From a virus, in IMG/VR virus record IMGVR_UViG_3300032289_000562, positions 1 to 32,850 of that record: DNA of 32,850 bases. One strand, given 5' to 3'. Numbering within the stretch: the first letter of the stretch is position 1; each line of letters starts with the position of its first letter. This document shows, one piece after another, positions 6,351 to 14,590 of this stretch. A program made the position numbers and the translations under genes. The notes beneath the pieces are model-generated. The model searched no databases, was not told where the DNA came from, and saw only the letters and a program-made list of their open reading frames with translations.

Positions 6351-7952
6351 TTAATTTTTCAACAAAGGATTATTGGAATCTACTCCACGCCCACCTGCTG
6401 CTGGTGGCGTTATTGAATACACCTCAGAAAAGTCAAAATCATTCAAATCGCCATATTTATTGGCATGAGCATTCATTTTTTTGTAGTATGCTATCTTCCC
6501 TTTTTGAATTTGCTCAATCTTATCGAGCAACTCTGTTCTTGCCTTTGCACTAGTTGTAAGCTGAGGAATTCTGTCCTCAACAAACTTACGGTCTGCATCA
6601 GATATTTGAGCGCCAAGTTTTCCACCAAGGTCTTGCATAACCAAATCTTTAGCAGATTTATCATAAATTTGCGAAGATGTAAGAATAGAAACTTGGTTGC
6701 CACTCAAAAGGCCAATGCTTGCCAAAAGATTAGAAGCGCCAACATAAGAATTTGCAAGTGGGCCAGTAACCAATTGTCCAGTTTTATCAAGTTGCTTCAT
6801 TGTAGAAATAGTTGTAAGAGCTTGTGAAGCAGCCCTCGCATTAGTGGTCGCATCTGAAAGTTGCTGGTCTTGAGTTTTTCCTCGACTTTCTGCAAACGCC
6901 GATTTTTGTTTTGCAGCAGGAGCATTTACAGTTGCGCTTACCTTTGCGGTAGTTCTGTCAACAGTACCAGCGTATGGTACGCGCACAGTTTTACCATCTT
7001 CAATTTTGAAGGTAAATTGTTCATCTTTGTTTACATCAAGGTAAACGGCATCGCCTTTGGCAGATACGCCAATCTCTTTTATGTTTGGCTTATCTGCTGC
7101 TGCTGCTTTTTCTGGCTTTAGCTCTAAATCTGCATAGTTACCACTATCAGAAAATTTTGCTAAAGAAGCGGGTGTAAAGTCAGTTGGATTGACATTAGCA
7201 ATATTTTTGTTGTCTTTAACTTTTTCTGGCTTCAGTACTAAATCATTGTAGTCGTTACTTAACGAAAACGCTGCAACAGAAGCTGGTGTGTAACTTTCAG
7301 GATTGATGTTGCCAATTAATTTTTCTGGTTTGTCGGCTTTAGATGGCTTTAATACCAAATCAGCATAATTACCACTCACATTAAACGCCGCAATAGATGC
7401 TGGCGTGTAGTCAGACGGATTAACGGGGCTAACTAACTTATCAGCTTTGCCAGCTTTAGGAACCAAGTCGCCATAATTGCTAGATGCTATAAATGCTCTT
7501 ACAGATTCTGGCGTGTAGTCGGATGGGTTAATTTTTGCAAAAACTGCATCTGTGCTAGCAGCGGCACTGCCTTCTTTCATGCGCTGTTGTGCCAGGGCAA
7601 TCTCGCTATTAGCCTTACGAGCGTACTGAGCCAATCCAAGTGCCTCTTGCATGAAGCCTGCATCAGCAAGCATCTTTGCACCATTCATCATGGACTCAGG
7701 ATTGCTCTGGTCAATCTGCTTAGAAATGGCGTTCAGGGCGCTGATACGCTGCAACTGAGGGTCTACTCCGCCCAATGCTCCACCAAGCGCACCAGCGAGG
7801 TTGTAGCCTGCTTGCTGTACGCCTACAGCAGCCTGCTGGAAGGGGTTAAGGTTTTGCAACGCAACTGCACGGTTAAAAACCTGCTGTTGCTGTTGCTGCT
7901 GATACATTTCGGGATTGACCCCGAATAGACCGCCAACAATATCGTCTGCCAT
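6351..7952 (-). CDS. Internal virion-type structural protein with four tandem repeats (533 aa)
   Basis: Has a Gln tract at residues 18-24, a helical region, then four repeats of 36-39 residues starting near 142, 178, 217 and 255. Each has the form NP-x-x-(Y/F)TP-x-S-x-x-x-F followed by Y-x-DL-x-x-K. The YTPES/YTPAS motif occurs in many phage minor structural proteins. The C-terminal half is helical and resembles other podovirus core proteins. It sits between two other large structural genes. Ribosome site AGGAAA. Specific role unknown. Confidence 0.6.
   Translation of the reverse strand: MADDIVGGLFGVNPEMYQQQQQQQVFNRAVALQNLNPFQQAAVGVQQAGYNLAGALGGALGGVDPQLQRISALNAISKQIDQSNPESMMNGAKMLADAGFMQEALGLAQYARKANSEIALAQQRMKEGSAAASTDAVFAKINPSDYTPESVRAFIASSNYGDLVPKAGKADKLVSPVNPSDYTPASIAAFNVSGNYADLVLKPSKADKPEKLIGNINPESYTPASVAAFSLSNDYNDLVLKPEKVKDNKNIANVNPTDFTPASLAKFSDSGNYADLELKPEKAAAADKPNIKEIGVSAKGDAVYLDVNKDEQFTFKIEDGKTVRVPYAGTVDRTTAKVSATVNAPAAKQKSAFAESRGKTQDQQLSDATTNARAASQALTTISTMKQLDKTGQLVTGPLANSYVGASNLLASIGLLSGNQVSILTSSQIYDKSAKDLVMQDLGGKLGAQISDADRKFVEDRIPQLTTSAKARTELLDKIEQIQKGKIAYYKKMNAHANKYGDLNDFDFSEVYSITPPAAGGRGVDSNNPLLKN
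7077..7529 (-). repeat. Four tandem coding repeats inside the 533-aa structural gene
   Basis: Encodes residues of about 142-292 of the 533-aa protein. The four units share NP(S/E/T)-(D/S)-(Y/F)TP(E/A)S at the start and NY(G/A)DL or DYNDL about 19 residues later, with unit lengths of 36, 39, 38 and about 38 residues. The linkers between units (Lys/Pro/Asp/Ala-rich) vary most, as expected for a repeat that can expand or contract. Confidence 0.75.
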
Positions 7953-7971
7953 GATTATTTCCTATGTTGGG

Positions 7972-9852
7972 TTAAGTCGAGAAAGCCTTGAGAATAGCTG
8001 CCTGCAACTGTGGGTTATTTGCAGCTTGACTAAACAGATTGCCACTGTAGCTAAAGGCATTGGCAGGCGCTTGTGTAGCTGCACTTTGTAGCATTCCTTG
8101 CGAAAGCAGTTGCCCAGCTTGGGCAGCAGATGCAGTAGTTCTAGCTCCGATTTGCGTACCCAGTGTCATTGGCTGTTGTGCAAGGTTTTCTAATCCAGTG
8201 GTTGTATCTATGGCAGCAGCAAACGGAGCGTAAGCAGCAGTCTGCCCACCATAGTATTTGCCCATCAAATCACTTCCTGCGCCAAGCAGTCCTGCGCCAA
8301 ATTGAGCCTGTTGTTGCCCAGCCTGTTGGCCTTGTGCAGCCAATTGCAGATTGCTTTGGGCAAGTGCGTTGTAGTAAGCAGCAAGCTCAGGGCTTGTAGC
8401 CATTAAGTTGCCGCCTTGGGCAACGGATAGCCCGCCTCGACCTTGCGCCTGTAGCGTGTTTTGCAGTTGAGCAAGTTGTTGCTGTTGCCCAGGAGCAAGC
8501 AATGCCTGCTGCTTTGCAATGTAGTCTGCGGCCTGCTGCTCAGGAGTTTGCTGTAGATAACCTTGTCCAAGATTGAACAGACTCTGTGCGCCAGCAGTTA
8601 GCGGAGCATACGCAGCTTGCGCCCCTTCAGCACCAGTTAGACCCTGTGCAGCAAGTGCGCTTAAGCGGTTTTGATAGGCTTGTATTTCAGGGCTTGCAGT
8701 GTAGCCAGCACCAATCACATTGCCTTGTGCGTCAGTAGTGAAATTAGATGCACCAAAGCGAGTGGTAACGCCAACAGGACGGAACTTAGCGGCATCTGCT
8801 GCAATGCGGGCAGCTTCGACTTGTGCAGCAGCTTGCGTCTGTGCGGCTTCCCTTGCTTTCTCTGCTGTGTTGGCAGCACCAAGACTTTGCAATCCGCCTG
8901 TTATTAGGGATGGAAGAATAGATGATGAGCTCGCACCACTTGGGAAAAGGTTAGATGCAACATTTCCAATAGAGGAAAGCAAGCCTCCGCTTGCGCCACC
9001 TACGCCCGATGCCGCAGCAGTCTGTGCTGCTGTCAATCCGCCTTGAGCAGCAGCTTGTGCGCCAAATGAACCTGGGGACATCCCAGACGCAACAGCTTGG
9101 TTTGCCGATAAAAGACCAGCGTTAGCCAACACTTGGGCTGAAGGAGCCGCCAAATATGCGGCTTCAGTTGCTGCTAATGCGCCAGGGGCAGAACCTGCCG
9201 TAAGAATAGACTCTATTCCCGTGCCGCCGCCGCCAAGTAAACCGCCTGCCGCCTCGCCCCCACCTCCAGCAAGACTAAGGTCAACCGCAGGATTAAAACC
9301 GCCAAGTGCTGCACCTCCAGCCGTAGCAAGAGCAGCCAACATTACTGCTTTCTGGAAATCTGGATTTGCTGTTGTTTGGTTAAGCCCTGTCATTAGGCCG
9401 CCCAAAGCCCCGCCTAAAACTGAACCTGCTCTTGGCCCTTGTTGCGTTACATTTCCTTCAGGGTCATAGAATTTGAATGTGTCTGTTGCAGGGTCATAGC
9501 TTTGGTACGCGGATTCTCTTTCTACGTACTCCCTTCTCTCTCTTCCGCCATCAAGTGCTGGGCCGTACAAGCCACTTGACTGAACTTCTCCACTAGCAAT
9601 TTTTCTCTCAAAGTCAAGCATCTGTTGACTTTTTTGATAAACGGGGTCATCTACAAAAGTAACAGATTGCCCGCCTCTTTCATTGCGTACTACATTTGGA
9701 GACATCCCAACCCTACCAATCAAAGTCCTTGGGACTCTATCAGTCGCTACGCTGTAAATTGGGTCGCCATACTTTGTAGCCAATGGGTTGCCAAGATAGT
9801 CTATTAACTCAGGCGTGTAGTTCCCTGGTATATATTGTTGCGTGTATGCCAT
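7972..9852 (-). CDS. Large Ala/Gly/Gln-rich virion protein (626 aa)
   Basis: Starts MAYTQQYIPGNYTPELIDYL, echoing the YTPE motif of the next structural protein. Residues of about 140-330 are Gly/Ala-rich with short hydrophobic runs. The C-terminal half is Gln/Ala-rich helix (for example QQQLAQLQNTLQAQ). Similar proteins in environmental podoviruses are annotated as tail or internal virion proteins. It probably belongs to the ejected core together with the next two genes. AAGGA precedes the ATG. Confidence 0.6.
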   Translation of the reverse strand: MAYTQQYIPGNYTPELIDYLGNPLATKYGDPIYSVATDRVPRTLIGRVGMSPNVVRNERGGQSVTFVDDPVYQKSQQMLDFERKIASGEVQSSGLYGPALDGGRERREYVERESAYQSYDPATDTFKFYDPEGNVTQQGPRAGSVLGGALGGLMTGLNQTTANPDFQKAVMLAALATAGGAALGGFNPAVDLSLAGGGGEAAGGLLGGGGTGIESILTAGSAPGALAATEAAYLAAPSAQVLANAGLLSANQAVASGMSPGSFGAQAAAQGGLTAAQTAAASGVGGASGGLLSSIGNVASNLFPSGASSSSILPSLITGGLQSLGAANTAEKAREAAQTQAAAQVEAARIAADAAKFRPVGVTTRFGASNFTTDAQGNVIGAGYTASPEIQAYQNRLSALAAQGLTGAEGAQAAYAPLTAGAQSLFNLGQGYLQQTPEQQAADYIAKQQALLAPGQQQQLAQLQNTLQAQGRGGLSVAQGGNLMATSPELAAYYNALAQSNLQLAAQGQQAGQQQAQFGAGLLGAGSDLMGKYYGGQTAAYAPFAAAIDTTTGLENLAQQPMTLGTQIGARTTASAAQAGQLLSQGMLQSAATQAPANAFSYSGNLFSQAANNPQLQAAILKAFST

Positions 9853-9861
9853 TTTTAATCC

Positions 9862-10137
9862 TTACATTGTTCCGGCAGCAATCACATTGCCAATGACAGT
9901 GAAATTTCCACTTGCATCTAGCTTTGCCACATTGGTTCCGCTAGACTGAAAATACAGAACTCCAGCAGTTTCAACAAGTGCAAAGTTTGTCAATACGCCA
10001 TTTGCTTTGCTTGCAATGGCAGTTGCAATGTTGTTGAATTCGGTGTCAATCTCTGTGCCTTTAACGACCTTACCTGAATTACCAGGAGCAAGCGCGTCTT
10101 TTGCCGCAAAGTTAGTTGATTTGGTGTAATCGCTCAT
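9862..10137 (-). CDS. Short fibre/structural protein (91 aa)
   Basis: Begins MSDYTKSTNFAAKDALAPGN and continues GKVVKGTEIDTEFNNIATAI. This is a head domain common at the N-terminus of tail-fibre-like phage proteins (pattern TxFxxKDxLxxGNxxKxVKGxEIDxEF). The end (VAKLDASGNFTVIGNVIAAG) looks like a single repeat of a fibre stalk. It may be a short fibre or a fibre-attachment subunit. ATGA-coupled to the nozzle-like gene. Confidence 0.65.
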   Translation of the reverse strand: MSDYTKSTNFAAKDALAPGNSGKVVKGTEIDTEFNNIATAIASKANGVLTNFALVETAGVLYFQSSGTNVAKLDASGNFTVIGNVIAAGTM

Positions 10138-11693
10138 ACAAGTTTTCCTCGTTTCGCCTGAATTTCAATTTTTTGGATACTTACAGCAAACCCATTGATG
10201 TCTGTCTCATATCCAGTTTGCACTGCTTTGCCAGAACCCGTAGCTTGGCTAACAAGCACTTGCAACTGAATTCCGCTTGAATAATAGGCAACGGGGGAGC
10301 CATTAGCGCCATATTCAGAAATTCCGTATTGTGCAACTGTTGATGTAGGGATGGATACGTTTTCTGAGAAATATTGACCAGCAAAGTCAAATCCCCACTT
10401 AATCGTAAATCCTTGATTTGAGCCGCCAATGACGGTAACAAGGATTTTCTTCAAGATAGAAGTAATGCCGATGTCGCCAAAGTCAGCATAGTTGGTAAAG
10501 TATTGCAGCCTGTAAGTTGATGTGTTATCAAGATAGGTGTCGTACTTGCCAATGTAGCCAGATTTACCAATAAGTAAGTCGCCATTACGCCGAGACAAGA
10601 AACAAGTAGGCTCAATAGAGTCCCACACGGTCACACGGGCAGAGCCATCTTGTAATTGCGTCTTGGTGTCAAAGACGTAAACTTGTTTTGATATAGGAAG
10701 AGTTAACAAGTAGAAAGCATTGATTTCAGAATAGACCGCCTTGCAGTTAACAAGAGTTTCAAGTGAAAGTGCCTGCATCAAGTCATTGCGGACATTCTTA
10801 GATAGGTCACGCAAAGGCGCAGACTTCTCTTGAATAGTGCGTAATAGAGAACGTACTCCACTGTTTGACAGGAAAACGATGTCGCTACCTGTAGTGTGAA
10901 TAGTGTCACGCCCAAGGCATCCAACGCTGGAGATAGAGTCACTTAGCTGCATGGTTGCAGGCGTAGTGGCATTAGCGTAAACAAGGATTTGACGCTGACC
11001 AAAGATGAACAGGAACCCATTATGTGAAGCTAGGCCAACAATTTTGTCTGCGCCGTTAGGCCAAACACGGCTTACATCCAATGTCCCAGAAGTGCCACCA
11101 CTCCAGACATGACCAGCCAACAGGTCAGAAAAAGTGATGGTTGTGTTGTCAGTTGTAGTGCTTGCCGCCCAAATTCGACCAAAGGCAGAAATGCCAATGT
11201 TTGCCTGTGGCGCAGTGCCTACATAGCCAGTCTTCTCGCTTACTCTGCGGAATGTTGTAGTGCTAACAGCAGGGTCATAAATTAATGGGTCATAACCTGC
11301 TTGGAAGAAGTAGGCAATTCCATTAAGAGAGCATATCTGCCAATCATTTGCCGTGATTGTTGGCGCAGTGCCTCCCCCCCCATAGGTCAACTCAGTTACT
11401 GCATTCGCAGCTCCTAGCTTAAACAGCTTGTTATTGCCTGCAAAAAGAACAGTTAGAGTGCCATCAGATTGCACCAATTCGTGCATAACGCCAACATTGT
11501 TTGCCCCTAAAGCCCCGCTAGATGGGTTGACCCTAGAGTAACCTTTGCGAGAGCCAATGCGCCCGTACTGGTCAATGACTGCATTTGTGGCAATAGATGC
11601 AAAACCTGAAGCCAAGTCCAACTGAGAGTCTTGGGTGTTTAACCCATAGAACCCAGGCGCTGATACGCTGTAGGACTGTAGTGCTTGGCTCAT
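10134..11693 (-). CDS. Tail nozzle / packaged-DNA stabilisation protein (P22 gp10- / T7 gp12-like)
   Basis: A 519-aa beta-rich protein beginning with the PGFYGLNTQDS and DQYGRIGSRKGY motifs seen at the start of phage stabilisation/nozzle proteins. Repeated segments such as FGRIWAAST, LFIFGQRQILVY and DGSARVTVWD fit a propeller fold. It lies directly after the adaptor gene (4-bp overlap), the usual adaptor-nozzle order in podoviruses. Assignment rests on pattern and synteny. Confidence 0.7.
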   Translation of the reverse strand: MSQALQSYSVSAPGFYGLNTQDSQLDLASGFASIATNAVIDQYGRIGSRKGYSRVNPSSGALGANNVGVMHELVQSDGTLTVLFAGNNKLFKLGAANAVTELTYGGGGTAPTITANDWQICSLNGIAYFFQAGYDPLIYDPAVSTTTFRRVSEKTGYVGTAPQANIGISAFGRIWAASTTTDNTTITFSDLLAGHVWSGGTSGTLDVSRVWPNGADKIVGLASHNGFLFIFGQRQILVYANATTPATMQLSDSISSVGCLGRDTIHTTGSDIVFLSNSGVRSLLRTIQEKSAPLRDLSKNVRNDLMQALSLETLVNCKAVYSEINAFYLLTLPISKQVYVFDTKTQLQDGSARVTVWDSIEPTCFLSRRNGDLLIGKSGYIGKYDTYLDNTSTYRLQYFTNYADFGDIGITSILKKILVTVIGGSNQGFTIKWGFDFAGQYFSENVSIPTSTVAQYGISEYGANGSPVAYYSSGIQLQVLVSQATGSGKAVQTGYETDINGFAVSIQKIEIQAKRGKLV

Positions 11694-12340
11694 GTCGCAA
11701 TAAATTCGTTAAAGTCAGGAAAGCGAGTGCCTTCCAATGCTATGTAGTCAGATAGCATGGACTTGTATAACAGGAATGCCTCGGAAGAATTCATTGAACC
11801 ATCTTCACCACGCTCAACCAATGCGCGGGAATATGCGTTCTGCGCCACCAATACATCAGGAACGAGGCATACGGTGCTATCAGAGGACAAGGTAGCCTGT
11901 GGCACTGCCAATGAGAAAAGAAGGCTATAAACGCCATCTGGACGAGGATACAACGTCACCTTTGCATCGTAGTTAGAATCCACTCCATCAAAAACATATT
12001 GGCTTGGGATGGTTGCTGCTGGAACTATTGCATAGTTCTGGTAGCGATTCATCTGCACAAAACCGATGTTTTCCAGCGGAATGTTGGATGTAGAGTTGAT
12101 GGCATCCAAGACCTGGAACTTCTGCCCAGCGCCAGTTAACGAATACTTGTAAGTTCCAGCGGTAGTGGTAACTGTAATGTCTTTGCCAAGAACGTTCCAA
12201 GGAAATGCGTCTTCTACTTGGCGCTTTGCATCGTTTACAAATTTGCCAATCAAGGTGGAATAGGGTGTTGCATTGACAGTCGCAACTGTCTGCTCACGCA
12301 GTCGAGCAAGGACATCATTAACGAGTTCTAGATAAGTCAT
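11690..12340 (-). CDS. Head-tail adaptor / tail accessory protein (P22 gp4-, T7 gp11-like)
   Basis: A 216-aa protein beginning MTYLELVNDVLARLRE, with a conserved KFVNDAKRQVEDAFPWNVL stretch near residues 33-51, then beta-rich sequence and a helical C-terminus (NAYSRALVERGEDG). The short N-terminal helix plus VNDAKRxVEdA-x-pW is the hallmark of podovirus adaptor proteins that bind under the portal. It overlaps the nozzle-like gene. Confidence 0.75.
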   Translation of the reverse strand: MTYLELVNDVLARLREQTVATVNATPYSTLIGKFVNDAKRQVEDAFPWNVLGKDITVTTTAGTYKYSLTGAGQKFQVLDAINSTSNIPLENIGFVQMNRYQNYAIVPAATIPSQYVFDGVDSNYDAKVTLYPRPDGVYSLLFSLAVPQATLSSDSTVCLVPDVLVAQNAYSRALVERGEDGSMNSSEAFLLYKSMLSDYIALEGTRFPDFNEFIAT

Positions 12341-12675
12341 ATTCTTGTCAGTCCTTCTAGCTCAAATGTTGCCAATACTGCAAAAGTTGATGCAGATTCA
12401 GTTGTTACCTTCAAAATATCGCCTTCTTCCATTACAAAATACGTTGCAGAAGTATCAAAATCTCGCATCGTTTTGGCGGAGACAACTTCCTCAAATACAA
12501 ACGAATATGTTACAGATGCACTTGTATCTGTCCAGGAAAATGTAATGTGCTTATTAGATGAGCCTTGATTTGTAGCGCGCAGCAAAGTCACCTTAGCGTA
12601 GTACCCTGTAGGCACTGTGTAAAGTGTAGTAAGAGTTGCTGCTGTTGGATTTGCGCCAACTGACAATGCTCTCAT
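12337..12675 (-). CDS. Beta-sandwich virion protein (112 aa)
   Basis: Starts MRALSVGANPTAATLTTLYTVPTGYYAKV; most of the sequence alternates hydrophobic and polar residues, predicting a beta-sandwich. The TVPTGYYAKVTLL..NQ motif is frequent in small phage head or fibre-associated proteins. Probably a capsid decoration or tail-tip component. ATGA overlaps with both neighbours. Confidence 0.6.
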   Translation of the reverse strand: MRALSVGANPTAATLTTLYTVPTGYYAKVTLLRATNQGSSNKHITFSWTDTSASVTYSFVFEEVVSAKTMRDFDTSATYFVMEEGDILKVTTESASTFAVLATFELEGLTRI

Positions 12676-12971
12676 TTTTTGGCCTTGTTCCTACTAGTAA
12701 TTGCCTTGGCCTTAGCCTTGGCATCTTCCTTGGAGGACGCGCCCCACGCTTTGAGCGAGAGCAGTAGACGGGTTGGTTTGCCATCTTTTTGCTCCGGCCC
12801 TGGCATATTGCCCATCCGTGCTAAAAAGGAGGCCCGTCGAGGGTTGTCACCTGACTTTACTGGTGCTTTCAAATTGCCGCCAGTCTCAGCATTATAAGAT
12901 GCTCTGCCCTTGGCATTCAAGCCGCCTTTTGGATTTTGACCAGCTTTTGTTTGCCAAGTTGGAGATTTCAT
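12672..12971 (-). CDS. Basic conserved phage protein (DUF6321-like)
   Basis: A 99-aa protein with the strongly patterned core NPKGGLNAKGRASYNAETGG followed by LKAPVKSGDNPRRASFLARM and a C-terminal LLSLKAWGASSKEDAKAKAKA. I recognise this as a conserved family in aquatic podoviruses (DUF6321-type) of unknown function. Its Lys/Arg/Gly content suggests nucleic-acid or scaffold contact. It sits in a run of tiny basic genes between head and adaptor genes. Confidence 0.7.
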   Translation of the reverse strand: MKSPTWQTKAGQNPKGGLNAKGRASYNAETGGNLKAPVKSGDNPRRASFLARMGNMPGPEQKDGKPTRLLLSLKAWGASSKEDAKAKAKAITSRNKAKK

Positions 12972-13130
12972 CTATTTCACCTTTTTTGCCTTCTTCGCTG
13001 TCTTTGCTGCCTGTTTGAAATCAGCAGCAGTAGGTGCGGCCTTAGACCCCACCTTATTCATTTTTTCACCAGAGCCAGCCTTAATTCGGGCTTGCTTGGC
13101 ATTGATATTAGCGTAAAGACCTTGTTTCAT
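12972..13130 (-). CDS. Tiny basic conserved protein (52 aa)
   Basis: The frame starts at the ATG at 13130 (sharing ATGA with the preceding gene) and stops one base before the next gene. It reads MKQGLYANINAKQARIKAGS and then GEKMNKVGSKAAPTAADF, ending in a Lys/Ala-rich tail. The LYANINAK-x-x-RI-x-AGSGEKM pattern is a conserved small protein of aquatic phages. Function unknown. Confidence 0.7.
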   Translation of the reverse strand: MKQGLYANINAKQARIKAGSGEKMNKVGSKAAPTAADFKQAAKTAKKAKKVK

Positions 13131-13300
13131 TTCATCTTCTTCATAGGCTTAGATTTGCCAGCCTCAGACAATGCAATGGCAATGGCTTGCTTTTGAGACT
13201 TTACTACTGGGCCTTTTTTAGAACCAGAGTGCAGTTCACCTTTGCCGTACTCTTTCATTACCTTACTGACCTTTTTTTGAGCCATTGTAGGTTTTTTCAT
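13127..13300 (-). CDS. Tiny basic conserved protein (DUF6496-like, 57 aa)
   Basis: Opens at the ATG at 13300 and shares ATGA with the next gene. Contains KVSKVMKEYGKGELHSGSKK and SQKQAIAIALSEAGKS, the two blocks of the DUF6496 type (VMhEfkxGxLxSGS..KQAIAIALSEA). Very Lys-rich. It overlaps the upstream 105-aa gene by 4 bases. Function unknown. Confidence 0.7.
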   Translation of the reverse strand: MKKPTMAQKKVSKVMKEYGKGELHSGSKKGPVVKSQKQAIAIALSEAGKSKPMKKMK

Positions 13301-13614
13301 ATCAATTGCGTCACTGAAAATGTTGAAGTAGTTACGTCTGCATCTTTGATAACAGCAATCTTATCGCCTGGATTAACTCGAATAATCTCAGAGTAATTAT
13401 TGGGCATCATGGCAGATGTTGTAATACTGGCTGTTGGATTAGTACCAATTTGATAGTGGCAATGCCCCAATGAACAAGCCAAACGAACCATTGTGGTAGA
13501 CGCGCCAAAAGCTGTAGATTGAACGCTAGATGTTGTAACAGTAAACACTTGCGTTGTGCCTAAAGCTGGAATGCCAACGGCTACTCCATTAGGGTCAAGT
13601 TGAAAGGTAGACAT
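13297..13614 (-). CDS. Beta-rich virion protein (105 aa)
   Basis: A Thr/Ser/Val-rich protein with alternating hydrophobic pattern and the phrase MVRLACSLGHCHYQIGTNPT followed by PGDKIAVIKD. The LxCSxxxCHYxIGxNPTA pattern appears in small phage proteins predicted to be beta-sandwich head or fibre subunits. Coupled on both sides (TAATG upstream, ATGA downstream). Role inferred as minor virion protein. Confidence 0.6.
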   Translation of the reverse strand: MSTFQLDPNGVAVGIPALGTTQVFTVTTSSVQSTAFGASTTMVRLACSLGHCHYQIGTNPTASITTSAMMPNNYSEIIRVNPGDKIAVIKDADVTTSTFSVTQLI

Positions 13615-13778
13615 TATTTGCTCCGCTTAGATTTACTCATCATGTTAGTGGCTGTGCGCTGACCACGGACAGGCAGAGGCATTTTTGGCTTGCCAACTGC
13701 GACCATGATAGTCAATGGCATAGCTTTTTTCTTGGATGCAGATTTTGCTGCTGGCTTAGAGGATTTTCCGTACATCAT
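13614..13778 (-). CDS. Tiny basic protein (54 aa)
   Basis: Reads MMYGKSSKPAAKSASKKKAM then PLTIMVAVGKPKMPLPVRGQ and ends SKSKRSK. The start at 13778 shares ATGA with the Cys-rich gene and the stop forms TAATG with the next gene. Almost a quarter of residues are Lys or Arg. Function unknown; possibly DNA-condensing, by composition only. Confidence 0.6.
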   Translation of the reverse strand: MMYGKSSKPAAKSASKKKAMPLTIMVAVGKPKMPLPVRGQRTATNMMSKSKRSK

Positions 13779-14182
13779 GCTTTATCCTTAGTAATAGGCC
13801 CACCAGATTTCCATGCGTCACAAGTACGGGCCGCTGCACAAGTGAATTGAAACAAGTCGCAATATCCAAGGTCTGCCGCCTTGATGAACTGCTGGTCATA
13901 GGACAAGCCTTCTTCATCTTTCTCAAGACCTTGCGTGATACAGGCCATCATCTTGGGAGTCTGGATGAATGCAGCACAGTTCCCGCAAAGCATCCCTTTA
14001 ATTGAGTCTGTAGGTGAGTTATACATCTTGGCCTTCTTTAGCCAAAACGCATCATTTGCCTCGCTAGGATTAGGAGGGCCGTAACCGTACTCTTTAAAGG
14101 CGTTGTTCCTGTTTTTCAAGTTAATAGTAATGTCCTGCGTAGCAACAGGGCAAACTACACCAGAAAGCAGACCTTCTTTCAT
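13775..14182 (-). CDS. Cys-rich conserved phage protein, possible metal/Fe-S cluster site
   Basis: A 135-aa protein with seven Cys: 11, 66, 69, 81, 108, 115 and 121. Conserved blocks are CPVATQDITINLKNRNNA, YGYGPPNP, CGNCAAF, DLGYCDLF and TCDAWKSGGPIT. The family is frequent in aquatic podoviruses. The CxxC plus following Cys resemble a HiPIP-like or zinc site, but no cofactor is proven. It lies in the head-gene region, so a virion or assembly role is likely. Confidence 0.7.
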   Translation of the reverse strand: MKEGLLSGVVCPVATQDITINLKNRNNAFKEYGYGPPNPSEANDAFWLKKAKMYNSPTDSIKGMLCGNCAAFIQTPKMMACITQGLEKDEEGLSYDQQFIKAADLGYCDLFQFTCAAARTCDAWKSGGPITKDKA

Positions 14183-14382
14183 CGTAGCACTTTAGTGGCA
14201 AAAAAAGTGATAGCGCCACCAATGGCAGATGCTATGGACATTCCGACCCAAAGGCCACCTTTGCTTTGGTTCGCCATCTCAAGAAGTGTTTTCACATCTC
14301 TTGATAATTGAGAAACCTGTTCATGTAGAGCTTCTACCTGGGCTTCTAGCTTACCAAATTCTCTTGCACTAATCTCGGTCAT
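14179..14382 (-). CDS. Coiled-coil plus C-terminal membrane span protein (XhlA-like)
   Basis: A 67-aa protein. Residues 8-40 form a regular coiled coil (LEAQVEALHEQVSQLSRDVK), followed by a hydrophobic span (about 45-63) and a short basic end. This is the architecture of the haemolysin XhlA/holin-accessory group. It is far from the lysis cassette, in the head region. ATGA overlap with the next gene, 14-base overlap with the previous one. Confidence 0.65.
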   Translation of the reverse strand: MTEISAREFGKLEAQVEALHEQVSQLSRDVKTLLEMANQSKGGLWVGMSIASAIGGAITFFATKVLR

Positions 14383-14548
14383 GCTCTTGCACCTTTTTAG
14401 GACGGCCTACAGATTTTTTAACGTCTTCTTGTTTTAAGGACTCTTCATTAACCAGTTCGTATTCAGGATGCTGCATCATCACATCAATGTCGTACTGAAC
14501 ATTGAAGTTGACAAAATTACCACTTACCAAACACTTGAACTTAGCCAT
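14369..14548 (-). CDS. Small protein with AT-hook-like end (59 aa)
   Basis: The start at 14548 is chosen because AAGGA precedes it (an ATG-like start 30 bases upstream has no ribosome site and lies in the terminator region). Starts MAKFKCLVSGNFVNF and ends near SVGRPKKVQEHDRD. The GRPKK block resembles an AT-hook core. Related short proteins near phage capsid genes have no known function. Confidence 0.65.
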   Translation of the reverse strand: MAKFKCLVSGNFVNFNVQYDIDVMMQHPEYELVNEESLKQEDVKKSVGRPKKVQEHDRD

Positions 14549-14562
14549 AAAAATCCTTGAAA

Positions 14563-14585
14563 CAAGAAAGGGGAGCAAGCCCCCC
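14563..14585 (-). terminator. Intrinsic terminator after the head-protein gene
   Basis: Minus-strand RNA forms GGGGGG-CUUG-CUCCCC (6 bp including one G-U) followed by UUUCUU. It lies a few bases after the stop of the 107-aa head gene. Probably partial, since essential genes lie downstream on the same strand. It would reduce expression after the most abundant products. Confidence 0.6.
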
Positions 14586-14590
14586 TATCT

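Noticed and set aside
8671-9469. Plus-strand frames of 78-108 codons opposite the 626-aa gene
   Set aside because: They are Pro/Ala/Cys-rich mirror frames of an Ala/Gly-rich gene and have no ribosome sites.
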